64,000 bases of DNA, from contig NC_135724.1 in the NCBI RefSeq assembly GCF_964656455.1, positions 14,035,414 through 14,099,413 of the forward strand, read 5' to 3'. The stretch's first letter is position 1. Every line of letters begins with the position of its first letter. Made by a program: the position numbers and the translations under genes. The notes below the pieces were generated by a model. The model was given only the letters and a program-made list of their open reading frames with translations. It was not told where the DNA came from and did no database searches. Below, piece after piece: positions 1-10,957 of this stretch. The DNA comes from Halichoerus grypus (Eukaryota > Chordata > Mammalia > Carnivora > Phocidae).

Positions 1-73
1 GTTACAGCATTAATTAACACATTACATTTCTATATCTCTTGAACATAAGAAAACATGGAATACAAGTTTTTAC

Positions 74-197
74 CTTAGTGTTTGTAAAAATTTTGCCAAA
101 TGTCCGGCAAAGGCGCCAGAAAAATCTGGAGAATTCATGGACACAGGCAGTTGAAGTAACATTAATTTTGCCAACTATTTCTATAAGTTGTGGCAAC
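74..197 (-). CDS. RELCH: RELCH exon, window exon 17 (3'-most seen)
   Basis: 124 bp; acceptor CATTTAG, donor GTAAAA. Completes Leu and encodes LPQLIEIVGKINVTSTACVH then EFSRFFWRLCRTFGKIFTNTK, ending on a full codon. Further C-terminal exons lie before position 1. Confidence 0.95.
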
Positions 198-966
198 CTA
201 AATGTGAAAGGAAAGAAAAATAGGCAGGGGATACATATAAATTACTGTTTCCTTGCCAATTTCTGAAACAATGCAAATCTAACAACCTTTTCTTTTGCTT
301 TTCTTTCTTTCTTTTTTTTTAAAATAGGCTCCATGCCCAGCGTGGAGCCCAACACGGGGCTTGAATTCACAACCCTGAGATCAAGACCTGAGGCTGAGAT
401 CAAGAGTCAGATGCTTAACTGACTGAGCAACCCAGGCGCCCACTGTTTTGCTTTTCATAGCCAGCAAAATTGCAAATCAAAGGAGTGGTTTGAGATGCTT
501 TGAAAAGGTTTTAAGTTTATATTCTATTCTATAAACTTCTTCTATATTTTAACTGCTTGCCATAAAATATATGGAACCTTAATGGTAGAGTTCTAACTAT
601 GGAGTTAATGAGACACCAATCACTGGATTCGATGCCTCACATAAGAGCTTGGCTAACATGGCATCCATTTTAGCTTCAAAAATGAGAATCTGGATATAGT
701 TTAAAATCCATCACCACTATTAGACAACAACAAGGCAGCAAATAGGTCGTTGTGATATAATACAGCAGCACCATCTGCATAGATAAATAATTACATATCC
801 AATGGTATAAATCTCCTCTCCTAAAGAAGTTTACCACAGATAATGCCAACTTATGTTTTGTGATATTTTTTATATTTTGTCCCTCAGTGCCAAGGCTAAA
901 CATAGTGAGCTATCTTCCATTAAACTGACAGAGGTGTACCAAATGAATATGGAGGCAGTAACTTAC
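198..966 (-). other. RELCH intron, window exons 16-17
   Basis: 769-bp intron. It holds one reverse SINE (304-445). In 457-966 I see only AT-rich unique-looking sequence with no repeat or motif I can name. Confidence 0.9.
304..445 (-). repeat. CAN-type SINE, older subfamily
   Basis: Reverse-oriented tRNA-derived SINE: poly-T at the left, 'gagcaacccaggcgccc' head at the right. Perfect 11-bp target duplication ttttgcttttc at 293-303 and 446-456. Confidence 0.9.
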
Positions 967-1123
967 AATTGATTGACAACCCATAGTAAAGTCTCCCAGC
1001 CTGTTGTACCCTCGTGTTCCAGCTGGTAATCATAAAGTTGTAGTAGCACTGCCAATTGCTCACGACTTCCAATTATAGTAGACACATCTTGAAGAGGCGA
1101 CATAGGCCGAGGGAACCTAGTCA
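967..1123 (-). CDS. RELCH: RELCH exon, window exon 16
   Basis: 157 bp; acceptor TTTATAG, donor GTAAGT. Completes Val and encodes TRFPRPMSPLQDVSTIIGSR, EQLAVLLQLYDYQLEHEGTT and GWETLLWVVNQ, then a split Leu. The Pro-rich start is a loop; the rest is helical. Confidence 0.95.
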
Positions 1124-1241
1124 CTATAAATAACAGAAGCAAAGTAAATCATGTGAAAAATGGCAATTTGTGAAATTAGCTGTACTGTCAAAAGGAAACT
1201 AAGATTCTGCTTCCTGATATTTAATTAGCTTATTATAAACT

Positions 1242-1383
1242 TTATCTTTTTTTTTTTTTTAAAGTAGGATCCACGCCCAGCATGAGAGCCCAGTGCGGGG
1301 CTTAAACTCATGACCCTGAGATCAAGACCTGAACTGAGATCAAGAGTCGGATGCTCAACCACCTGAGCCACCCAGGCGCCTCC
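1242..1383 (-). repeat. CAN-type SINE, older subfamily
   Basis: Reverse SINE with 14-T tail and 'gagccacccaggcgcc' head. Perfect 15-bp target duplication agcttattataaact at 1227-1241 and 1384-1398. Confidence 0.92.
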
Positions 1384-2766
1384 AGCTTATTATAAACTAA
1401 ATATAGAACCGAAACTTATTAATAAAATAATTTAAGAAAAAAGTAAAACAAATTCTTGTCACATGTGAACAAATTTAACAATCTCAAAAATAAAGATTTT
1501 ATGAGACTCAACAGTTAATAAACAAATACTGTAATGAAATAGTTTGCTAATGAAGAGTAAAATTTCATTTAGGTTAAATTAAAATTGGCCCAACGATGTT
1601 AGCTAAAATATGTATTTGAATTTAATTAAAAAAAAGAAAAGAAATACTTGTAATTCCACCAGACTGTTTATAATGATGAAATAGTAAATATGATAAATAT
1701 GTTTCCTTCAGGGAGTAAGGAACTAACAGATTAATAGTGGGGAAATAATGAATACCAGAGAATAATGATACAAAATACATTAAAGCTTGAGCTGAACAGG
1801 TTTCTTAAGTAGTTAATCTCCAATATTAAATACTTAATTTAAAAAAATTTCCAGAGTTTGATAAACATTAACTTAATATGAAGTGTTAAAGCTGGTGACC
1901 ACAAAGATGAGGCAAAATGTACTATAAATATTATAACCAGGGTCCCAAGTATATAGTTCAAAAATTTGGGGGAAAACTGAAGAACTCTTAAAATTATGTA
2001 AATAAAACATGAAGATATAACCAGCATATTTTAAATTTGCAAACATATCAATAAAACTTATGATCCTATAGATCATAATAGATCCCAGGTTATTAAGAGA
2101 ACACTTCTTGATGGCTATTAAATGAATAATGCATGCCGACAGCTCATTAACTGTTAGTAGGAAACTCCTAATTGCCTAACAACTCCTGTATAGAGGCTAA
2201 CATCCTAAAAAGACACAAATAAATACATAGAATTGTCTGGAAACATATTAATGGCTTAATAATTATTATTAAGCTTAAGAAAACATGAAATACACAAAAT
2301 TTAAAAAATGCTCAAAGACAAAATTAAGATGTCATTGTCTTTCTATGCTGCCCAAGGCTTTTAACAATATATTAAGGACAGATAAAGATCATCCTTTGCT
2401 AGCCAAACTCTCCTATTTGCTATCATAATATACCAACCAACAAATAAATGAGTTTGGGTAACATGGTATTTCTCACTATCTGGGGTTTCTGCTTGAATTC
2501 TCACTGTATCTCAACCCAAGAATCAAACAGATTTGGATTGTAAGGGGTATCTGTACTTCATCTAGAAATAGATCATGTCAAACATATTAGATGTAATTTC
2601 AAACAGGGTTATATCATACTTGTCACAATCTGCTATACTATGATAGAATGAATGTTATTTCTTCAAAAGTACTAACAAATCATTGAAAAAAAAAGGAACA
2701 GTTTAAAGTAAAATAGATACATCAAAATTAACTACGGGGAAAGTAAGGTCTAAAAAGATTTAAAGA

Positions 2767-2982
2767 GGGGTGCCTGGGTGGCTCAGTCGTTAAGCGTCTG
2801 CCTTCGGCTCAGGTCATGATCCCAGGGTCCTGGGATCGAGCCCCGCATCGGGCTCCCTGCTCCACGGGAAGCCTGCTTCTCCCTCTCTCACTCCCCCTGC
2901 TGGTGTTCCCTCTCTCGCTGTGTCTCTCTCTGTCAAATAAATAAATAAAATCTTTAAAAAAAAAAAAAAATAAAAAAAAAAA
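2767..2982 (+). repeat. CAN-type SINE, young subfamily, full length
   Basis: Forward full-length copy with tRNA-like head, CT-rich middle and aaataaataaat tail. Perfect 16-bp target duplication taaaaagatttaaaga at 2751-2766 and 2983-2998. Its middle reads ctgctggtg where most sister copies read ctgcttgtg. Confidence 0.95.
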
Positions 2983-3264
2983 TAAAAAGATTTAAAGATA
3001 GGTCCAATAGAAGCAAAATAATGTCAAGAAATAAGCAATTACTTGGATAACTCAATTATTATAGGTAAATAATCAGAATGGTTCAAGAGTCTCAAAATAT
3101 TATTCTATTTAATAGAATTTTTAAAAATGTGAGGATCTAACTTATAACAATATAGAAAGGTCCTCAGAATGCCATTTTAATAGGCTGGAAAAATACCAGC
3201 ATTTTATTGTCAACAAAATAACCACAATTACCCACCAAAATAACAGTTGTTATGACTCTTTAAT

Positions 3265-3375
3265 GTGTTTCCCTCTCAACAGAATGTAAGCTCTATGATG
3301 ACAGAAAGTTGTGTCTATTTTATTCATGAATGATCCCAAGTATTTAAAAAATAGTTCCTGACGTAAGTATTAGCT
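3265..3375 (+). repeat. L2 3'-end fragment (tentative)
   Basis: The pattern 'cagaatgtaagctctatgatgacag' followed by a 'tgtctattttattca' stretch matches the degenerate 3' end of L2, here written in pieces of the family consensus I recall. Heavily diverged. Confidence 0.5.
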
Positions 3376-3435
3376 AATGGTGTAGAATAAATTGGTAATA
3401 AAAATATTTGTGTGGGTTAAAAAGAAAAGATTATT

Positions 3436-3630
3436 ATTATTTTTTAAAGATTTTACTTATTTGACAGAGAGAGACACAGCGAGAGAGGGAACACAAGCAG
3501 GGGGAGTGGGAGAGGGGGAAGCAGGCTTCCTGCCGAGCAGGGAGCCCGACGTGGGGCTCGATCCCAGGACCCTGGGATCATGACCTGAGCCGAAGGCAGA
3601 CGCTTAATGACTGAACCACCCAGGTGCCCC
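3436..3630 (-). repeat. CAN-type SINE, young subfamily
   Basis: Reverse copy, 'gagagggaacacaagc' tail-side sequence and 'gaaccacccaggtgcccc' head. 14-bp target duplication aagaaaagattatt at 3422-3435 and 3631-3644. Confidence 0.93.
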
Positions 3631-3830
3631 AAGAAAAGATTATTTTTGGTATGATGAAGATATAATCACAAGAAAAGGTCACATAAATACTAAAAGAAAT
3701 ATATTCAGGATGTTAAAGCAGTTGTTCTGACAATTTTCATCTACTCTCCAGCATGTGGTTGGCAACAGGCAACATTCAAGAGTTATTTGTTAAATACATT
3801 AATGAAGGGATGATAGCAAATGTTACAGGT

Positions 3831-4275
3831 TGAACTATGTACCCCCCCATAAATTCCTACGTTGAAGTCCTAAACCCTAGAACCTCAGAATGTGACCTTA
3901 TTTGGAAATAGTGTTGTTGCAGGTAGAATTAGGTAAGATGAAATCATACTGGAATCGGGTGGGCCTTTAGTTCAATATGACTGATCTTATAAAAGGGGAA
4001 AATTTGGACATAGAGACAGACACACACAGAGGAAGCATGGAATGTGAATATGAAGGCAGAGATTGGGATGATGCATTTATAAGCCAAGGAATGACAAAGA
4101 TTGCCAGCAAACCAGCAGAAGCGAGGACAGAGGCATGGAACAGCTTTTTCCTCAGAGCCATTAGAAGGAACCAACCCTGCTGACACTTTGATCTGAAACT
4201 TCTAGCTTTCAGAACTACAAGACAATAAATTTTAGTTTGTGGTATTTTGTTATGGCAGCCCTAGCAAACCAATAT
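3831..4275 (+). repeat. MLT1C-like solo LTR (ERVL-MaLR)
   Basis: Runs from tgaactatgtacc through 'acctcagaatgtgacctta', 'agattgccagcaaaccagc' and 'gacaataaatttt' to 'cagccctagcaaaccaata', the order of an MLT1C LTR. About 445 bp, no internal retroviral sequence beside it, so a solo LTR. Open frames inside it are chance. Confidence 0.88.
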
Positions 4276-5373
4276 GGCAAGACAGAAAGAGAAAGAGAGG
4301 GAATTAGAAAGATAGGAAAGCCCCTAGGCAGATGAGGAACCTTAATATGTGAGAGGGTAGAACCTGAAGCAGACGGCTGTGAATGCTTTAGGAAGACTTT
4401 CCTTAAAAATCCGAATTTTCCTTCTCCTCAATAATATTTTAAAATGTTAAATTAACTCTACTCCATCCATTCTCAATTTTTCCAGTAAAACAGACATTCA
4501 AACAGTATATGCCATTTTTATGTCGTGCTTCGTGTATTCTTGGACATGACTTCATTCCCAAAGATTAAGGGCAGCTCACAGTTTACATGAAAACTGCAAA
4601 AACATTAAGTGTCTGTTGATGTTCTCAATGTTATCATTCTTTTGTCTATCAGAAGCCAGTAAGAGACATGGACAATTTCACAAATCTGAAGAAGTTGCAA
4701 AGGGATCTCATACAGAGTAATAGCTGGTCTATAGCCATTTATCCTGGGGGTTGGGTGCAGTGGGGTTACTAAGTGCCATGGATCAAAGGTCTCTTACTAG
4801 TTAGGTGGACACTGAGAGAAGAGAATACTGGCTTTTGCTATCAACGTCACTATTTCTGAAACTAAGGCATATTCCTTCTTTGGAGGAAAAAAAAAATCTG
4901 CTGCAAATGCTTATATTCCCGTCAAGCACAAGTAGAAAAGAGTAATTACATTTACCTTCCCATATTGAAAGTAAGATGAAGCAGATGGGGGAGAAAAAAA
5001 TATAAAGAAAGTGGAAATGACAAGCTTCATAAACTGGCACTAGTAACTATTCAGTGACCTTTTCATTGATTCAGCTCTATTAATGAAAGAAAACTTAGTT
5101 CAGCTGCTGGAAAAAAAGGTTATCAATACTATAGATTAGGAATGGAAAGAAAGTACAAATATTATAAAATAATACCATGAGGCTTCTTCATAAAAGATGA
5201 AGGCACCATTTAACTTAGCTATCATATAATCTATGACCACAAGATTCCACACATGTATTTTAGTAATTATGCTGTCATATAAAGTAATTTTTAGAAGTTT
5301 AAACAAAAACAATTATTTGGGAAGCTAAGTTGCTAATATTCTACATCTTCCTTCCATAATTTAAGTTCAGTAC

Positions 5374-5521
5374 CTTCTATCTGTGGCACTTCACCATGAA
5401 GCTTGGCTTTGCTGGAGAAAGGTGCATTCTGCAGCACTAATGCAAAGAGAGATGGGATCAAGGACTGCAAAGCAGAAAGATACATGTGCAGCTTATGTTC
5501 ATCCAGCCCGTGCTCTCCTTC
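5374..5521 (-). CDS. RELCH: RELCH exon, window exon 15
   Basis: 148 bp; acceptor TGTTTCAG, donor GTACTG, a weak donor. Encodes EGEHGLDEHKLHMYLSALQS, LIPSLFALVLQNAPFSSKAK and LHGEVPQIE with a split Val. Long hydrophobic helices continue the repeat array. Open sequence runs past both splice sites, so the exon edges rest on splice consensus, phase and my recall of the human protein. Confidence 0.95.
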
Positions 5522-7320
5522 CTGAAACATAAGGAGGTGGAAGCTAGTTTTAGTTTTCTGAAATTAGGTATTTATAATGCTCTTCCTTTCTGTGGCAATG
5601 AATAAAGCATTTAAGGATCTGTATGGTAGACTCACAGCACAGCACCTAGTGGAGATGTCCATGAATCTTTTCTTAATTTTTCTAAGTACATGAAAATGTG
5701 AAGAAGCACTAAGGCACTATATAAGTAATATAATTTTTTATGTGGAAATCTTTAGGGTGAACATCAGTCATTTCAATTTGTATGAAACTGTTTCTACAGG
5801 CTTTTTTTCTTTTAAGAGGATCTTATCCTTTGAAATTTTGTAAGTCAGGATAAAGAAACTAAAGTGAGCCACAGGAATAATTTTAAATGTTCAACTGTTA
5901 GATCAGCAGCAGCGCTTGCTACTTTCCTTCTCCTACTTCTGGTCTCCTTTTACAGATTTGGTGGCATCTGTATTTGCCAGCACTGAAAGCACTTTAAAAT
6001 AATTCAACGCACAGATGAAATGTGGGAGAAAAAATTTCAAAAGGAAACAAAAGAAAGAGATAACAGAAAGAAAAAAAGAGTAAAAGGATCAGTATGGTAC
6101 ACAGAAACCAAATGTTAAAGTAGAAAATAGAATCATTAGAGACAAAAGTGTTTACTGCTATTCAAATCCACTTGAGATGTCCTTACTATGTTATAAAATA
6201 ACAACAGTGTCAGAGATACCAGATATATGAGTTACACACTATCAACTAAATTAGTTAATCTCTTCATGGAAGAATTACTACCTATGCGGAATACTGCATC
6301 CTTAATAGCAAAATGGAATTAACCATGTTATGAAATGGAACAAGAAAAACAAAGGAATGGATAATTTTCAGGTAGAAGGAATGTAAACATTAAAAAAAAA
6401 TACTTTAAAAAATTTCCTAGGTTTCATAAAAAGGACTACTTTGGTCTAGTTGTCTATAGTTTTTTTAATACCCATTTTTAAATTGATAGAAAAAAAATCC
6501 AAATTTTTAAATTAAATAAATACATGTGGATAAGACTGTCTCCAGAGTAGTCACTATGCAAGAGCCTTATAGATTCTTTAAAATTTGGGGGTAGAACGGG
6601 TAAGAGTTTGGTATCAGTGACTCATACCTGTCATTTGACGGCTGTAAAACCCTGGGCAGGTTCCCTAAAAGCTCAGTTTCCACACCGAAACCAAAATAAA
6701 ATTCAAAGAGTTATAAGAATGAAATAATACGTTTTATTTAGAAGGTATCTACCCTAATGCACATAATAGACATTAAAGAAATGTTAGTTTTTCTTCTAGA
6801 CTCTAAAGGGACTTTTTAGTACAAAAATTAAATCAAGAAGTTACTATCTTTTTTTCAACTTTTCTTCATTTCTTTTATTTGGGAAAAAAAAATGTTCATT
6901 TTAAGAAGGAAATGAACTACTGCAATGAAGTAAACACAGTTAAAGCATTTTGAAATCGTGTAAGTAAGAAAGCTTTAGAGACTAATATTTTAGTTATCTC
7001 TGCATTCTGGGAACTGGAGCTGATATGTCACCTAAAATCTTTAAATCTTCAGAAGAGACAAGGAAGAGCTAGCTTTCTGAATAATGTACAAGTGAGTTCC
7101 ACAAAGGTGCTACTTCATGCCCTTTCTCGTCTGGCTTTAGCAAAGCAGAACTTCCTCAAATCTCTCTTGGCTCTAATCCAATAAAAATCTTTAACTGGTA
7201 AATTATTAGAATGTTCAGCTAAGTGGTACTTTCTGTCCTTGCTCCCCAGCATTCTTCCAAGATGACTTAGAACACACCTTTTACATTTCTATAAACTGTA
7301 TACATAAAGAAAGCATTTAC
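5522..7320 (-). other. RELCH intron, window exons 14-15
   Basis: 1.8-kb intron free of CAN SINEs. Apart from a weak MIR match at about 6600-6790 it is AT-rich unique-looking sequence. Confidence 0.85.
6600..6790 (+). repeat. MIR, degenerate
   Basis: Order of weak matches: 'tgtaaaaccctgggcaggtt', 'agctcagtttcc', then a 'gagttataagaatgaaataat' stretch, as in the 3' half of MIR. Strongly diverged. Confidence 0.45.
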
Positions 7321-7485
7321 CCTGAGAAGTTTTTCTATCTTGTTCAGCAATGTAGGTATAAGATGAGACTGTAAATTTCCCAGTTCTGTAGTCCAGGCAG
7401 CGTAGGCTGGTAAAAATACTTGATGTGTTGCACTAACTACTCTTTCTGAGGGATCACCCAAGGCTGACAGCAACAATTCAAAACC
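7321..7485 (-). CDS. RELCH: RELCH exon, window exon 14 (HEAT repeat)
   Basis: 165 bp, 55 codons, phase 0; acceptor TTTGGCAG, donor GTAAAT. Encodes GFELLLSALGDPSERVVSAT, HQVFLPAYAAWTTELGNLQS and HLIPTLLNKIEKLLR. GDPSERVVSATHQVFLPAYAAW is another HEAT repeat. The intron to the previous exon is 452 bp. Confidence 0.96.
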
Positions 7486-7937
7486 CTGCCAAAAAGAAAC
7501 AGGTAAAATTTAGATTTTTAAAAGAATAAACTTCCAAAAAAAAAAAAAAAACCCTCAATAAAAAGCAGTAAGTATACACTGCAGTACATTTAGAAAACAT
7601 TTTAAGCAAGAAAGCAAGCCATCCATAATCCTATCCTTCCCATTTTCTTTAAAGAAAATGTCATGTATCCATTGATGTGGAAACCAAAGAGAAAAGGTGG
7701 TAAACATGGCACACTTGTTGCCAATTTCCTGCCACAAAACTATGGCAGAGATTGCAAATGAATCCTAGCACTTTCTTCTGAATTGAAGTAAAACCAGGCA
7801 GCCAACTGCAACTGGTTAAAGCTGACATACCTCCCATCCCTACTATAGATTATTGGGTAGCTGAATCAGAGATTTGGAATATTAACTTATTTGGAATTTT
7901 ATAATGGAGTAAATAGGGTTCATTCTGAAAAACATAC
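7486..7937 (-). other. RELCH intron, window exons 13-14
   Basis: 452-bp intron with an 18-A run near 7540. Nothing else recognised. Confidence 0.9.
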
Positions 7938-8078
7938 CTGTTGATATTTATCTGGATCATCAATGTATCCCATAATGATACCGAGGCTTTTGATCACAGC
8001 TTCTCTTACTAAATCTGCCTTATCTTCCATTAACATTTGTTGCAACATTGAGAGAACCAAGGAGCTACGTATTTCTTT
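7938..8078 (-). CDS. RELCH: RELCH exon, window exon 13 (HEAT repeat)
   Basis: 141 bp, 47 codons, phase 0; acceptor TTTTCAG, donor GTATGT. Encodes KEIRSSLVLSMLQQMLMEDK then ADLVREAVIKSLGIIMGYID and DPDKYQQ. MEDKADLVREAVIKSLGII is a textbook HEAT repeat with the D..VR.AV..L pattern. Confidence 0.96.
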
Positions 8079-8350
8079 CTGAAAATAAATAAAAACATGT
8101 TTTTACTATTTATTTTACACTAGCAGTAGAAAAGCATAGAAAATAATAAGACAGACATCCACATATTCAAAATCCAGATTAAATATATTCACATTTTCTG
8201 TTTTTTTAAGTCTTCATTTTTCAAAGACATAAGACATTACAGATATAGCTTGTCTGACTCTCCAGCCTCTCCCACCTTCTTCTACCCTCCCTCTCTACAG
8301 ATAACATCTACCTTGAATTTGGTATTAATCATCTTCCAGCATGTTTTTCT

Positions 8351-8563
8351 TTTTTTTCTTTTTTTTTTTAAAGATTTTATTTATTTATTTTGACACACAG
8401 AGAGAGAGAGAGAGACAGCGAGAGAGGGAACACAAGCAGGCGGAGAGGGAGAGGCAGGCTTCCTGCTGAGCAGGGAGCCAGATGCACGGCTTGATCCTGG
8501 GACCCTGGGATCATGACCTGAGCCGAAGGCAGACGCTTAACGACTGAGCCACCCAGGCGCCCC
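8351..8563 (-). repeat. CAN-type SINE, young subfamily
   Basis: Reverse full-length copy. 15-bp target duplication ccagcatgtttttct at 8336-8350 and 8564-8578. Confidence 0.94.
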
Positions 8564-9112
8564 CCAGCATGTTTTTCTATCTACTAAATATGTGCAAATC
8601 CTTCAAATTCTACATCACATAGTAGCAAGCACTTTTGGCAAATCAACGAAGTCAACACTGCTATAAATGGACAATGACTTCTACCGATACTTGTTTTTAA
8701 CTCAGAGAAGAACTTTCAGAGTTTTAATAACAGGAGAGATTACAAACATGGCTCCGTTAATCAAAAACATTTGTCTGGGGTAGGAGTGTGGAAACATTCT
8801 AAAATCCTGGTGTTCCTATTTTTTGAAGAACTGAGAAAAAAACAGGATGATAAAATATGAGAGCAAACTTTAAAAATACTTCAAAGGGAACTGCATTGCT
8901 ATCCTCAGATGCTACTCTTTTAATATAATGTCAACCACTGTTGTATCTTAATTTCACACAATTTTTTTTTTTGTTAAAGAATGTTTTAGCCTAATTAATG
9001 CCTGAAGGTAAAATAAAGAGCTATCATTATGCAAATTCTTGCCCTTACTTCCCTTCTCTGGACATTATAATTTGATCAGTTTATAAAATTCTTCAAATCT
9101 AAACTTGTTTAT

Positions 9113-9206
9113 GTCCTTTTCACATCTAATAGAATACAATAAAGATAGAGGATGGGACCATTTTCATAAATTTACAGTGTGATTTTAGTATGCAGAGCAA
9201 GGTCTA
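9113..9206 (+). repeat. Duplicated block, copy 1
   Basis: 94 bp, from gtccttttcacatctaatag to gagcaaggtcta, repeated at 9771-9862. The two differ only by a 4-bp gain (ttag) and a 6-bp loss as far as I can align by eye. Not a SINE or LINE that I recognise. Confidence 0.9.
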
Positions 9207-9770
9207 TCGGTCATCTTTAAATGACCTAGTTTTTGCTTTGACTTCCTAGAAACAAAAGTATATGTAATTTTACCAAATTTTGGTCACATTTAGGTTGTTG
9301 AGTATGTCTTTTAGTACAGCCTTGTTTACTTATCCTCTAGGATAAAAACTGCCCAAAAAACTGCCTTGAAGATCTTAAAAGGGCTTCTGGGTTGGTATCA
9401 GCCTCGGCAGCAGGACATAGGTAAGTAAACTTCAGCTGGGTATTTGCTTCACATTGCTCTGGGCTGACGTCAGGTGCAGCAGTTAGTTTCAGTACGCCAC
9501 AGGGAACCCACAGGACAAGTCAGGAGGCATTACTCCACTGAAGCCATGACCGCGCTGAGATTTTACTGTTAGCAGCTGTGGTGGGATATTAGGCAAGTGA
9601 AGATCCATGGAGGAAACATTAAGTCTATTCTTCATACTGCTTAACATTCTACTATCAGGGGCAGTGTAGAACAGCTTATTTATCCCCTTTGTGCATGTGA
9701 TGTTCATCTCTGCTTGGAACAGTATATAAAAGGATGCTCAAAACTGACTCATGTAGGGGCACCTATTTAG

Positions 9771-9862
9771 GTCCTTTTCACATCTAATAGTTAGAATACA
9801 ATAGAGGATGGGACCATTTTCATAAATTTACAGTGTGATTTTAGTATGCAGAGCAAGGTCTA
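9771..9862 (+). repeat. Duplicated block, copy 2
   Basis: 92-bp direct copy of 9113-9206, 564 bp downstream of it. Flanks differ on both sides, so the edges of the duplicated unit are sharp. A head-like 'ggggcacctatttag' lies just before it. Confidence 0.9.
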
Positions 9863-10410
9863 ACAGATTTGATCTCCAGGCTGCAGTTTGTCAAGTCCTC
9901 CTTTAAACTATGGTTGTTTAAATTAAAATAACTGTGATGTCACCTCATTCCTCTACCCTCTCTAAGCCCTGGATTTATGGAAAGATACCTAAAAGAGTTT
10001 AACAGTCCAGGGGTCCTCATCTTTTTGATGGAAGGATTCCTTTAGTCATTTAAAAATTACTGAGCACTGCAAACAGCTTTTATTTGGGTGGGTAATATCT
10101 ACTGACATTTATCATATTAGAATTTAAACTGAGAAATTTAAAAACAACAATAAAATCATTTAAGGTTAGTAACATGTATAACATTTTAATGAAAATAACT
10201 ATAAAACAAAAAAATTAGTGAGAATGGTGCTTTACATTTTGTTGCAAATCACTTTAATGTCTGACTTAAAAGAAAACAGGTAGATTCCCTTATCTGCTCT
10301 GCATTCAATTGTTATGATAGTTTCAGCTGGTTTTTAAGAAAATCTGGCCCCACAGAGACATGTAATTGAAAAAGGGAGTATTTTAATAGCCTTTTCTGAT
10401 AAGAATAGAT

Positions 10411-10625
10411 TTTTTTTTTAAAGATTTTATTTATTTATTTATTTGAAAGAGCAAGAATGAGAGAGAGGGAGAGAGAGAGAGGGAGCACATGAGAGGGGAG
10501 AGGGTTAGGGGGAGAAGCAGACTCCCTGCTGAGCAGGGAGCCCAATGCGGGACTCAATCCCAGGACTCCAGGATCATGACCTGAGCCGAAGGCAGTTGCT
10601 TAACCAAATGAGCCACCCAGCGCCC
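10411..10625 (-). repeat. CAN-type SINE inside the hAT relic
   Basis: Reverse copy; 10-bp target duplication aagaatagat at 10401-10410 and 10626-10635. Confidence 0.92.
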
Positions 10626-10761
10626 AAGAATAGATATTTTAATTCCACACTAAAACTGGACAAGTGGTAGTTTCTTAGAGGTTAGATGCAATGTAGAATC
10701 TGAAACCATGATATGGTTCCTTGCTAGTAAACTCTAAACTCTGGCACATTAAATTCCACTG

Positions 10762-10957
10762 CTTAGGTGTGTGGGTGGCTCAGTCAGTTAAGCGTCTGCC
10801 TTCAGCTGGGATCATGATCTCAGGGTCCTGGGATCAAGCCCCTTGTGGGGCTCTCTGCTCAGCAGGGAGTCTGCTTCTCCCTCTCTCTCTGCTTGCCACT
10901 CCCCCTGCTTGTCCTCACCCCCCTCTGTCAAATAAATAAATGAAGTCTTTAAGACAA
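10762..10957 (+). repeat. CAN-type SINE inside the hAT relic
   Basis: Forward copy; 11-bp target duplication aaattccactg at 10751-10761 and 10958-10968. Lies 126 bp from the reverse copy upstream. Confidence 0.92.

Larger units (their letters stand above)
1124..5373 (-). other. RELCH intron, window exons 15-16
   Basis: 4.25-kb intron with three SINEs, an L2 tail and an MLT1C LTR, listed separately. The unassigned parts, 1399-2750 and 4276-5373, are AT-rich with short poly-A/poly-T runs and no recognised element. Confidence 0.85.

Noticed and set aside
2767..2840. Possible tRNA genes, from the A- and B-box-like segments of SINE heads across the window
   Set aside because: They lack a foldable cloverleaf and each is followed by the SINE CT-rich body and poly-A tail; they are SINE promoters.
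3831..4275. Part of a full endogenous retrovirus, with other LTRs at 15588, 24751 and 49516
   Set aside because: All four LTR-like units are in forward orientation but belong to different subfamilies, with no viral genes between or beside them; they are solo LTRs.
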